Of a stretch of DNA of 11,393 nt, positions 1 through 5,698 are shown in pieces. The notes below the pieces were generated by a model that was given only the letters and a program-made list of their open reading frames with translations, was not told where the DNA came from and ran no database searches. This stretch comes from an uncultured Bacteroidales bacterium (GTDB lineage: Bacteria; Bacteroidota; Bacteroidia; Bacteroidales; UBA932): NCBI GenBank assembly GCA_946614205.1, contig CAMOGR010000096.1, positions 1 through 11,393 on the forward strand. The letters are read 5' to 3'. The translations under genes were made by a program, and so were the position numbers. Position 1 is the first letter of the stretch. Each line of letters begins with the position of its first letter.

Positions 1-204
1 GTCGTCGGCAAAGCAGTCGAGCCCCGAAACGGAGTGTACGAGCCTTGCCTTCAGGATGGAATTCTCTTTGAGGGTGCTTCCTGTCTCTTCCGCCTCGGCG
101 GTGATTCCGAGCTGTGCGGTGGAAACTACATCCACCACTCCGTCGAGTATTTCCCGGGCCTCGCGCAGTTTTCCGCGGTTGCCGGTTGCAAACAGCAGTT
201 TCAT
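1..204 (-). CDS. rdgB: RdgB/HAM1-type non-canonical purine NTP pyrophosphatase (5' part only)
   Basis: The first 68 codons of a gene whose 3' end lies beyond the window's left edge. The product would hydrolyse dITP, XTP and related deaminated purine nucleotides to the monophosphate plus pyrophosphate in the cytoplasm, keeping them out of DNA and RNA. Seen: an N-terminal MKLLFATGNRGK, matching the family's ATGN-x2-K nucleotide-binding signature; EETGSTLKENSILKAR at about residues 39-54, matching the E-TG-T-x2-EN-x4-KA block; and CFADD at the edge, where the last Asp (residue 68) aligns with the catalytic Asp of the E. coli enzyme (Asp69). The start is fixed by the family alignment, by an ATG (204-202) at the head of the conserved block, and by a promoter box 8 bases upstream. 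It is divergent from the polyprenyl synthase gene. The identity is secure for the visible part; whether the rest is intact cannot be seen. Confidence 0.93.
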   Translation of the reverse strand, partial: MKLLFATGNRGKLREAREILDGVVDVVSTAQLGITAEAEETGSTLKENSILKARLVHSVSGLDCFADD

Positions 205-212
205 ATCGGATG

Positions 213-220
213 CAAAGATA
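213..220 (-). promoter_or_regulatory. -7 promoter box for rdgB (TATCTTTG)
   Basis: Read on the minus strand this is TATCTTTGC, an exact match to the Bacteroidota -7 consensus TAnnTTTG. It ends 8 bases before the rdgB ATG, so transcription should begin only a few bases from the start codon. I see no clear TTG -33 element at the expected distance. The box forms one arm of an inverted repeat with the box for the opposite gene. Confidence 0.6.
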
Positions 221-231
221 AGAGTTTTTGT

Positions 232-239
232 TATCTTTG
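232..239 (+). promoter_or_regulatory. -7 promoter box for the polyprenyl synthase operon (TATCTTTG)
   Basis: An exact TAnnTTTG match ending 4 bases before the ATG at 244. With the usual box-to-start distance the transcript would begin at or next to the A of the start codon, giving a leaderless mRNA. No convincing -33 TTG is seen about 20 bases upstream, where the opposing promoter box lies instead. Confidence 0.6.
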
Positions 240-243
240 CGGG

Positions 244-1206
244 ATGATTGACCCGAAACTGATTTCTTCACAGGTCGAAAAGATTTTCGACGACTTGCAG
301 TTCAGCGCTGAGCCCGCCGGGCTGTACGACCCGCTCAGATACATGATAAGCATAGGCGGCAAGCGCCTTCGTCCCTCCCTGTGCCTTACGGCTTACTCCC
401 TTTTCCGGGACTCCCTTGAGCCCGGGGTATGCGAGTGCGCAGCGGCCCTGGAGGTCTTCCATACCTTCACCCTCATCCACGACGACATCATGGACCGCTC
501 ACCCCTGCGGCGCGGCGTACCTACCGTCTGGAAGAAGTGGGACGAGGATACCGCCATACTGAGCGGCGACGTGATGGTCATAGACGCATTCCGCCGCATG
601 TGCAAGGCTCCGTCCGGCAGCAGGGAAGCTATCCTGGACGTCTTCGTACAGACTGCCGCACAGGTGTGCGAGGGCCAGCAGCTGGACATGGAATTCGAGT
701 CCCGCGAAAGTGTCGCCATGGACGAATACGTCAGAATGATAGGCCTCAAGACCGCCGTCCTTCTTGCCTGCAGCGCCAAGATAGGGGCGCTTGCTGCAGG
801 GGCGCCGCAGCCTGCGTGCGAGGCCGTTTACAATTACGGCTACCAGCTGGGCCTCGCTTTCCAGATTGCGGACGATTACCTCGACGCCTACGGCGACCAG
901 AAAGTCTTCGGCAAGCCTATCGGCGGAGACATAATCAACGGCAAGAAGAGCTGGCTGACCGTGCGGGCCCTTGAGAAAACTTCCGACCGTCAGGGGTTCA
1001 TGGACGTGTTCTGCAGCCAGGAACTGTCTGATGCCGAGAAGATTTCCGCAGTGAAGTCGCTTTACGACACCCTTGGCGTCCCGGGCGATGCAAGGGAGGA
1101 GATAAGGCGCCTTTCCGGCTGCGCCATGAGTGCGGTTGATTCTCTGGCCTGCGACATCGCCCCGCTGAAGGATTTTGCCGAAAAGCTCATAGGAAGGGCA
1201 AAATAG
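244..1206 (+). CDS. Short-chain trans-polyprenyl diphosphate synthase (FPP/GGPP synthase type)
   Basis: A 320-residue cytoplasmic enzyme that condenses isopentenyl diphosphate with allylic diphosphates in the isoprenoid pathway, supplying precursors for quinone tails and undecaprenyl carriers. Seen: GGKRLRP at residues 38-44 (substrate-binding block), the first Asp-rich motif DDIMD at 80-84 followed by an RRG-P segment, EGQQLDMEF near 143-151, and the second Asp-rich motif DDYLD at 210-214 with GKPIGGDI following. These Asp motifs bind Mg2+ and diphosphate. The first motif lacks the two-residue insertion of classic bacterial FPP synthases and has Phe five residues upstream, which suggests a short product (FPP or GGPP); this is inference. 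The frame stays open upstream to an ATG at 34, but that extension runs antisense through rdgB and does not match the family. The ATG at 244 gives the normal N-terminus and sits just after a promoter box. It abuts rsgA. Confidence 0.93.
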   Translation: MIDPKLISSQVEKIFDDLQFSAEPAGLYDPLRYMISIGGKRLRPSLCLTAYSLFRDSLEPGVCECAAALEVFHTFTLIHDDIMDRSPLRRGVPTVWKKWDEDTAILSGDVMVIDAFRRMCKAPSGSREAILDVFVQTAAQVCEGQQLDMEFESRESVAMDEYVRMIGLKTAVLLACSAKIGALAAGAPQPACEAVYNYGYQLGLAFQIADDYLDAYGDQKVFGKPIGGDIINGKKSWLTVRALEKTSDRQGFMDVFCSQELSDAEKISAVKSLYDTLGVPGDAREEIRRLSGCAMSAVDSLACDIAPLKDFAEKLIGRAK

Positions 1207-2139
1207 ATGGAAGCGACGGTAGTAAAGAACGCCGGCAGCCATTTCATGCTGAGCCGCCTGCCCGAGTGGGACCCGTTCCCCGCGGTGCTGAGGGGCAAGG
1301 TGCGGCTGGAGCGCAGCGTAGCCACCAATCCGGTCGCCGTCGGCGACAGGGTGGAATACCGTCTGGAAGAAACCCGTGCAGACGGCCCCGCCGCCGTAAT
1401 CACTTCCGTGCTTCCACGCAGCAACTATATCATCCGCCGCAGCACCAATCTGTCGCGCCAGTCCCATGTGATTGCCGCCAACGTCGACAGGGCAGTGCTG
1501 GTCGTCACCCTGTATTTCCCTGAAATCAAGCTGCCTTTCCTGGACCGGCTGCTCGTGACCTGCGAAGTCTACGGAGTCAGGCCGGTGATAGTGCTCAACA
1601 AAGTGGACCTGTACCGGGAGTTCGCCCGGGAGCAGATTGAAGCGTTCTGCGGCATCTACCGCGGAGCCGGATATACCGTGCTCGAATGTTCCGCGCTAAC
1701 GGGCGAGGGAATCGGTTCCCTCCGTGAGCTGTGCTCCGAAGGCACCAGCCTGCTGAGCGGCGAGTCCGGAGTGGGCAAGTCCTCCGTAATCAGGGCGCTC
1801 GACCCTTCGCTGGAACCGAAAGTCGGCGACATAAGCATAGCCCACCTGCAGGGCAGGCACACCACCTCCCTTTACGAAATGTACCCCCTGCAAGGCGGCG
1901 GATTCATAATCGACACCCCGGGTCTTAGAGGCTTCGGACTCGTGGACCTGGAAAAGGAGGAAATATCCAAATACTTCCCCGAGATGCTGCGGGTTGCCGA
2001 CGGCTGCCGCTTCATCCCCTGTACTCACACCCACGAGCCCGGCTGTGCCGTAAAGCAGGCGCTCGAAGAAGGCACCGTCAGCCCGGAAAGGTACAATTCC
2101 TACCTCGGTATGTTGGAGGAAGACAAGAAGTTCCGTTAA
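1207..2139 (+). CDS. rsgA: Small ribosomal subunit biogenesis GTPase RsgA
   Basis: A 310-residue circularly permuted GTPase that binds the 30S subunit late in assembly and helps decoding-centre maturation and release of other assembly factors. Seen: an N-terminal OB-fold region (about residues 1-70, including TNPVAVGDRV), then GTPase motifs in permuted order: G4 NKVD at 131-134, G5 SAL at 162-164, G1/P-loop GESGVGKS at 185-192, the G2-region HTT at 218-220, and G3 DTPG at 236-239. The C-terminal zinc site is complete: Cys267, Cys272, His274 and Cys280, with the familiar EPGCAVKQA. The length is normal. The ATG follows the TAG of the polyprenyl synthase with no gap, which predicts co-transcription and translational coupling. 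The two products have no obvious functional link. Confidence 0.97.
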   Translation: MEATVVKNAGSHFMLSRLPEWDPFPAVLRGKVRLERSVATNPVAVGDRVEYRLEETRADGPAAVITSVLPRSNYIIRRSTNLSRQSHVIAANVDRAVLVVTLYFPEIKLPFLDRLLVTCEVYGVRPVIVLNKVDLYREFAREQIEAFCGIYRGAGYTVLECSALTGEGIGSLRELCSEGTSLLSGESGVGKSSVIRALDPSLEPKVGDISIAHLQGRHTTSLYEMYPLQGGGFIIDTPGLRGFGLVDLEKEEISKYFPEMLRVADGCRFIPCTHTHEPGCAVKQALEEGTVSPERYNSYLGMLEEDKKFR

Positions 2140-2145
2140 AAACGC

Positions 2146-2153
2146 TATATTTG
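2146..2153 (+). promoter_or_regulatory. -7 promoter box for the putative metal-uptake operon (TATATTTG)
   Basis: TATATTTGC matches the Bacteroidota -7 consensus and lies in the 25-base gap between rsgA and the next gene, ending 11 bases before its ATG at 2165. It suggests the metal-uptake genes have their own promoter rather than depending on read-through from rsgA. No -33 TTG at standard spacing and no Fur- or Zur-like palindrome is evident. Confidence 0.55.
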
Positions 2154-2164
2154 CACCCGGACTT

Positions 2165-2518
2165 ATGGAAAGGAGACGACGCATATTTTCCGCCTTGCTG
2201 CTGGCAGTGTTCCTGCCGGCCTTCCTCGCGTCCGTTCTCCATACGCACCCGCAGGCTTCCGTGCAGCAGCCCGAATGCTTCCGGTGCGTCCATCATCTGC
2301 CTCATACAGGGCACCTCAGCGCAGCGGACGGAAGTCTGTCCAGCTGCGTCCAGTGCCATTTTCTCGGGCTTCCTTTCATAGCCTGCATCGCGGCGGTGTT
2401 CCTGCTGCCCGCAGAGGTCCGGTCGGCCTTCCGTGCCGTCTCCCGGGAGGCCCGCATATCCTTACATCTCCGTCTCAACCATTCCCGCGCTCCTCCTGTT
2501 TTCTCTGCAGTACAGTAA
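2165..2518 (+). CDS. Small Cys/His-rich membrane protein preceding a TonB-dependent receptor
   Basis: A 117-residue protein of a kind I associate with Bacteroidota genes upstream of metal-type TonB-dependent receptors, but for which I know no name or proven function. Seen: a basic N-terminus (RRRR at 3-6); a first hydrophobic segment at about 8-25 that could be a signal anchor; then HTH at 26-28; a Cys/His-rich stretch with Cys38-x2-Cys41, His43, His44, His47 and His50; a second pair Cys61-x2-Cys64 followed by His65; a second hydrophobic segment at about 66-83; and a basic C-terminal tail. Two CxxC pairs and seven nearby His form a plausible metal- or redox-active patch between the membrane segments. 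It is 29 bases upstream of the receptor gene and probably its operon leader. A role in metal sensing or hand-off is inference. The ATG is supported by the promoter box and the N-terminal membrane segment. Confidence 0.75.
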   Translation: MERRRRIFSALLLAVFLPAFLASVLHTHPQASVQQPECFRCVHHLPHTGHLSAADGSLSSCVQCHFLGLPFIACIAAVFLLPAEVRSAFRAVSREARISLHLRLNHSRAPPVFSAVQ

Positions 2519-2547
2519 TATTCAAGAGAAAATTTAAACAGGAAAGT

Positions 2548-4629
2548 ATGATTGCAACCCTCCTGGCTGCGGTCATGCTGCTGCAGGTACAGGATACCAC
2601 CGAGGTCCTCGGCCCGGCCGCCATATACGGCGAGTCGAAACGCCGGGAACTCATGCACCTTACCGTCGGCAGCGTGGAAGTCGGCCGGAATTACATAGAG
2701 AACAATTTCTCCGGAACCCTAATGCAGAGCCTGAGCGCCATCCCCGGCGTGCAGGCGCGGTCCATAGGCTCCGGGCAGTCCAAGCCCGCCATCCGCGGAC
2801 TGGGGTTCAACCGCATTGCAGTGGCCGTGGACGGCATCAAGCACGAAGGCCAGCAGTGGGGTGACGACCATGGCCTCGAGATAGACCAGTTCGCCGTAGA
2901 CCGCATAGAGGTCATAAAGGGCCCCGGGGCGCTGATGTACGGTTCCGACGCCATAGGCGGCGTGTTGGGAGTGTATACGAACTATCTGCCGCTTGAAGCC
3001 TTCGAAGGCAGGGTCAACCTCTTCGGACGAAGCAACAACCTGTCCGCAGGCATCTCCACCCGTCTTCAGGGACGAAGCGGCCATTTCTTCTGGCGGCTGC
3101 ATCTTACCGGGACGGATTATGCCGACTACAAAGTACCCGCGGACGAGATTGAGTATTACTCCTACCGGATCCCGCTGCTGAACGGAACGCTCCGTAATAC
3201 GGCCGGTCGCGAGGCCGATGCCTCCCTTACGCTGGGCTACGTCGGCGAGCGCTTCCGCAACGATTTCAAGGTCTCCGACACCTGGGGCAAGAGCGGATTC
3301 TTCGCCAACGCCCACGGGCTCGAGGTGCGCCTGTCCGACATCGACTACGATTCTTCCCGGCGGGACGTCGACCTGCCGAGTCAGAGCGTGAACCATCTTA
3401 CCGTCCACAACCATTCCCACCTGCACGGTGACGGATTCACCGTCGACGGTGACGTGGCATGGCAATGGAATCACCGGCAGGAACGTTCGGAGCCGGTCTC
3501 CCACGGCTACATGGGCGTGCCTCCGGACGACCTGGAGAGGGATTTTAGCAAGCATACCCTTACCGGAAAACTCGGCACCAAGGTAGACCTGTCCCGCCGG
3601 AACCAGCTGCAGGTTGGGGCGGATGCCGAATTCCAGCACAACCGCAGGGGCGGCTGGGGCTTCATCATTCCCGACTTCGAGACTCTTTCCGGAGGCGTCT
3701 TCGCCATTGACCGGCATACCTTCTCGGAGGTGCTGAATGTAAATGCAGGAGTGCGTTACGACCATGTCCTCACCTCGATTCACGCCTACCGGGACTGGTA
3801 CATGACGCCTGACGAAAGCGGAGTGCCCGTCTTCAAGGAACGCTCCGGGGAAGTGGCGCGCCGCTTCGACAGTTTCACCTGGTCTGCGGGAGTCGTATGG
3901 AGCCCGGGCCGGTGGGTGCTCAAGGCCAATGCCGGCAAGAGCTTCCGCGTCCCCATTCCCAAGGAACTCGGAGCGGACGGCGTGAACTATCACATCTTCC
4001 GTTACGAAAAAGGCTCGCCCGACCTGGAATCGGAACAGTCGTACCAGGTCGACCTGGGCGTCAACTGGGTGGGGGAGCGGCTTACGCTCCGGCTGGACCC
4101 TTTCTTCAACTGGTTCCCCAACTACATCTACCTCAATCCGGGTTCCGGTTACTACGAGGGGCTGCAGATGTACACCTACACGCAGGCGCAGGTGCTTCGT
4201 ACCGGGTTCGAGGCTCAGGCCGTCTGGACCGTGACGGAGCACTGGGAACTGGAGGCGCAGGGCGAATATCTCTTCGCCCGCCAGATGTCCGGTGCCAAGA
4301 AGGGCTACACCCTGCCTTTCTGCCCTCCGTGGAAGGCGGATGTGAGTGCAAAATATGCTTTCCTCAGTGACGGTTTCGTGAAACTGGACGTCCGCATTGC
4401 CGGAGCCAGGAAGGAAATCGTCCCTCCCGAAAAACCGACCGACGGTTGGTATACCGTCAACCTCTCTGCCGGGAAGTCCTTCTCCTTCGGAGGCCTCCGG
4501 CTAAAAACCAGCCTGCAGGTGGAAAACCTCCTGAACAGGCGGTATTACGACCATACAAGCTATTACAGACTCATCGGAGTCCCCGAGCCCGGCATCAACG
4601 CCTCGCTCATGCTGGGACTCGAATTTTAG
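2548..4629 (+). CDS. TonB-dependent outer-membrane receptor, probably for a metal ion or metal complex
   Basis: A 693-residue outer-membrane receptor powered by TonB-ExbBD. Seen: a short hydrophobic N-terminus (ATLLAAVMLL, residues 3-12); a plug domain at about 45-150 with SGTLMQSLSAIPGVQ, KPAIRGLGFNRIAV and VDRIEVIKGPGALMYGSDAIGGV; then a long beta-barrel ending in LMLGLEF with a terminal Phe, the usual barrel signature. It lacks the carboxypeptidase-like N-terminal extension of SusC-type glycan receptors. A His-rich stretch (His283, 287, 289, 291, 293) lies in what should be an extracellular loop, and the plug contains GIKHEGQQWGDDHG. Both resemble features of zinc receptors such as ZnuD, so zinc or another transition metal is favoured, though heme cannot be excluded. 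The frame is open back to 2275 but that part overlaps the preceding gene. ATG 2548 gives a signal peptide without basic residues, so the start is slightly uncertain. The lipoprotein gene follows after 11 bases. Confidence 0.9.
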   Translation: MIATLLAAVMLLQVQDTTEVLGPAAIYGESKRRELMHLTVGSVEVGRNYIENNFSGTLMQSLSAIPGVQARSIGSGQSKPAIRGLGFNRIAVAVDGIKHEGQQWGDDHGLEIDQFAVDRIEVIKGPGALMYGSDAIGGVLGVYTNYLPLEAFEGRVNLFGRSNNLSAGISTRLQGRSGHFFWRLHLTGTDYADYKVPADEIEYYSYRIPLLNGTLRNTAGREADASLTLGYVGERFRNDFKVSDTWGKSGFFANAHGLEVRLSDIDYDSSRRDVDLPSQSVNHLTVHNHSHLHGDGFTVDGDVAWQWNHRQERSEPVSHGYMGVPPDDLERDFSKHTLTGKLGTKVDLSRRNQLQVGADAEFQHNRRGGWGFIIPDFETLSGGVFAIDRHTFSEVLNVNAGVRYDHVLTSIHAYRDWYMTPDESGVPVFKERSGEVARRFDSFTWSAGVVWSPGRWVLKANAGKSFRVPIPKELGADGVNYHIFRYEKGSPDLESEQSYQVDLGVNWVGERLTLRLDPFFNWFPNYIYLNPGSGYYEGLQMYTYTQAQVLRTGFEAQAVWTVTEHWELEAQGEYLFARQMSGAKKGYTLPFCPPWKADVSAKYAFLSDGFVKLDVRIAGARKEIVPPEKPTDGWYTVNLSAGKSFSFGGLRLKTSLQVENLLNRRYYDHTSYYRLIGVPEPGINASLMLGLEF

Positions 4630-4640
4630 AATGCTGAATA

Positions 4641-5150
4641 ATGAAAAAGATTATCTTGGCTCTCGCAGCGTCAGTTGCCATAATATCCCTCACTTTCTCC
4701 TGCGAAGGCGTTTCCGCCGACAAGGACATGACACCTCCCGAAATACTCCCCATCGGGGACTATGCGTCGCCCCTCAACTGCCAGGGCTTCGTCAGGGGCA
4801 GCGTGATGCAATTCGCATATCTATTCACGGACAACGTGGAACTCGGTTCGTTCAATATCGAGGTCCACAACAACTTCGACCATCATACGCACAGTACCGA
4901 GGCCGGCGAGTGCGAGTCTGACCACGACCATGATCATGGGCATGGGGAGAGCCCGGTGAATCCTTGGGTGTTCAACCGGGATTACACCATCCCGGCAGGC
5001 AGCACCAGCTATGAGGCACGGCTCGAAATCCCCATCCCCGAGGATGTGGATGAGGGTACCTATCATTTCATGATTCGCGTTACCGACACCTCGGGATGGC
5101 AGCAGCTGCGTTCCGTGGGAATACGGATTCTCGAGGAGGCGGAAGACTAA
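4641..5150 (+). CDS. His-rich DUF4625-like lipoprotein, probable metal-binding partner of the receptor
   Basis: A 169-residue predicted lipoprotein. Seen: a Lys-Lys N-terminus, a hydrophobic segment at 4-19, and a lipobox-like LTFSC with Cys21 as the lipidated residue. A beta-rich Ig-like region follows, starting with DMTPPEILPIG and ending with YHFMIRVTDTSGW and RSVGIRILEE. Inside it lies a His/Asp/Glu-rich insertion at residues 76-103, with His at 76, 81, 82, 84, 95, 97, 99 and 101 and a Cys at 91. The opening TPP-I motif and overall shape suggest the DUF4625 family, assigned from memory. Such lipoproteins sit in the periplasm or on the surface of Bacteroidota. The His cluster is a strong sign of binding Zn2+, Ni2+, Cu2+ or Co2+. 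Position 11 bases after the receptor gene supports joint action: capturing metal and passing it to the receptor, or buffering it. The 3' end overlaps the opposing deaminase gene by 4 bases. Confidence 0.82.
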   Translation: MKKIILALAASVAIISLTFSCEGVSADKDMTPPEILPIGDYASPLNCQGFVRGSVMQFAYLFTDNVELGSFNIEVHNNFDHHTHSTEAGECESDHDHDHGHGESPVNPWVFNRDYTIPAGSTSYEARLEIPIPEDVDEGTYHFMIRVTDTSGWQQLRSVGIRILEEAED

Positions 5151-5605
5151 TAGTTCCTGTGTTCCAGGGACATATATTCGTCGAACAGTCGCAGGCATTC
5201 TTCCCGGTCCACCTCTTCCAGGAGGCCGGGGAGCTTGTCGCGGCCGCCGAACAGCTTGTCGAACTTGTCGTCGCGGAAGCCGATGCGCTCGTTGTCGGCA
5301 ATGGTGCAGCCGTAGTAAATCTTGTCTATATTGGCCCACAGGCATGCGCACAGGCACATGTGGCAGGGCTCGCCGGTGGTATACAGTTCGCAGCCGCTAA
5401 GGTCGTGGGTGCCAAGGCGCCGGCCGGCGTCACGTATGGCCGCCACTTCGCCGTGGCAGGTGGCGTCGTTGTCCCGCAGCACGCAGTTGTGGCCGCGGCC
5501 GACTATCTGTCCGTCCTTCACTATAACGGTGCCGAAGGGGCCGCCGTCTCCTTGTCTTATGCCCTCGCGCGCCTCGCGGATGGCAGTCTCCATAAACTTG
5601 TTCAT
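5147..5605 (-). CDS. guaD: Nucleoside deaminase of the cytidine deaminase-like superfamily, guanine deaminase type
   Basis: A 152-residue zinc deaminase. The closest match I recall is B. subtilis GuaD, which converts guanine to xanthine plus ammonia in purine salvage or catabolism. Seen: GGPFGTVIVKDGQIVG at 21-36, the zinc/catalytic motif HGE at 51-53 (His51 ligand, Glu53 proton shuttle), and PCHMC at 80-84 (Cys81 and Cys84 ligands), followed by the LWANIDKIYYG block and IGFRDDKF at 108-115, like the GFDD segment of GuaD. The length fits GuaD better than the tRNA adenosine deaminase TadA, but TadA-like or other nucleobase activity cannot be ruled out. HGE replaces the commoner HAE, a mild change. 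The ATG is supported by the family N-terminus and by a promoter box 4 bases upstream. It is divergent from the symporter operon; no partner purine genes are visible. Confidence 0.88.
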   Translation of the reverse strand: MNKFMETAIREAREGIRQGDGGPFGTVIVKDGQIVGRGHNCVLRDNDATCHGEVAAIRDAGRRLGTHDLSGCELYTTGEPCHMCLCACLWANIDKIYYGCTIADNERIGFRDDKFDKLFGGRDKLPGLLEEVDREECLRLFDEYMSLEHRNY

Positions 5606-5609
5606 GACG

Positions 5610-5617
5610 CAAAAATA
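5610..5617 (-). promoter_or_regulatory. guaD: -7 promoter box for the deaminase gene (TATTTTTG)
   Basis: On the minus strand this reads TATTTTTGC, matching TAnnTTTG, and ends 4 bases before the ATG at 5605, so the mRNA should be leaderless or nearly so. No TTG -33 element is visible at normal spacing. Part of the box lies within an AT-rich palindrome. Confidence 0.55.
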
Positions 5618-5630
5618 ATAAATTATTTTT
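5611..5630. repeat. AT-only 9-bp inverted repeat in the divergent intergenic region
   Basis: AAAAATAAT at 5611-5619 is the exact reverse complement of ATTATTTTT at 5622-5630, with a 2-base spacer. It overlaps the deaminase -7 box and ends 4 bases before the symporter's -33 TTG, so a protein bound here could affect both promoters. Because it contains only A and T in an AT-rich gap, chance symmetry is a real possibility. Confidence 0.6.
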
Positions 5631-5634
5631 CCAT

Positions 5635-5665
5635 TTGGGCATGTGAGAATAAATAACTAAATTTG
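5635..5665 (+). promoter_or_regulatory. Promoter of the symporter-porin operon (TTG, 20 bp, TAAATTTG)
   Basis: TTG at 5635-5637 and TAAATTTG at 5658-5665 are separated by 20 bases, giving both halves of the Bacteroidota -33/-7 promoter. This is the only complete two-part promoter I found in the window. The predicted start near 5670 leaves an AT-rich leader of about 30 bases before the ATG at 5699. The leader contains A-rich sequence (ATAACAAAATCAAAT) just before the start codon, as is common for translation initiation in this phylum. Confidence 0.72.
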
Positions 5666-5698
5666 CGCCGCTTTAATAGAGATATAACAAAATCAAAT

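Larger units (their letters stand above)
212..240. repeat. Perfect 10-bp inverted repeat spanning two divergent promoters
   Basis: GCAAAGATAA at 212-221 is the exact reverse complement of TTATCTTTGC at 231-240, with a 9-base spacer. Each arm contains one TAnnTTTG box pointing away from the other, so the repeat may simply reflect two identical promoters. It could equally be a symmetric operator. It is unlikely to be a terminator because both flanking genes start here. Confidence 0.8.

Noticed and set aside
212..240. The inverted repeat as a transcription terminator
   Set aside because: Both flanking genes begin here, and the arms coincide with promoter boxes, so termination makes no sense.
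34..243. An N-terminal extension of the polyprenyl synthase starting at ATG 34
   Set aside because: It runs antisense through the well-supported rdgB start and the shared promoter gap, and it does not resemble the family's N-terminus.
499..1467. A 322-codon minus-strand open frame across the synthase/rsgA junction
   Set aside because: It overlaps two well-supported genes, shows no motif and has no promoter.
2275..2547. A longer N-terminus for the TonB-dependent receptor
   Set aside because: It overlaps the Cys/His protein in another frame and encodes a Ser/Pro/Arg-rich sequence typical of an out-of-frame read.
2719..4242. A 507-codon minus-strand open frame antisense to the receptor
   Set aside because: It has no recognisable domain and lies wholly inside a confident gene; long antisense frames are common in GC-rich coding DNA.
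5096..5656. A plus-strand open frame opposite the deaminase, Ala/Val-rich
   Set aside because: The minus strand here has complete zinc-deaminase motifs; the plus frame has none and runs into the intergenic gap.
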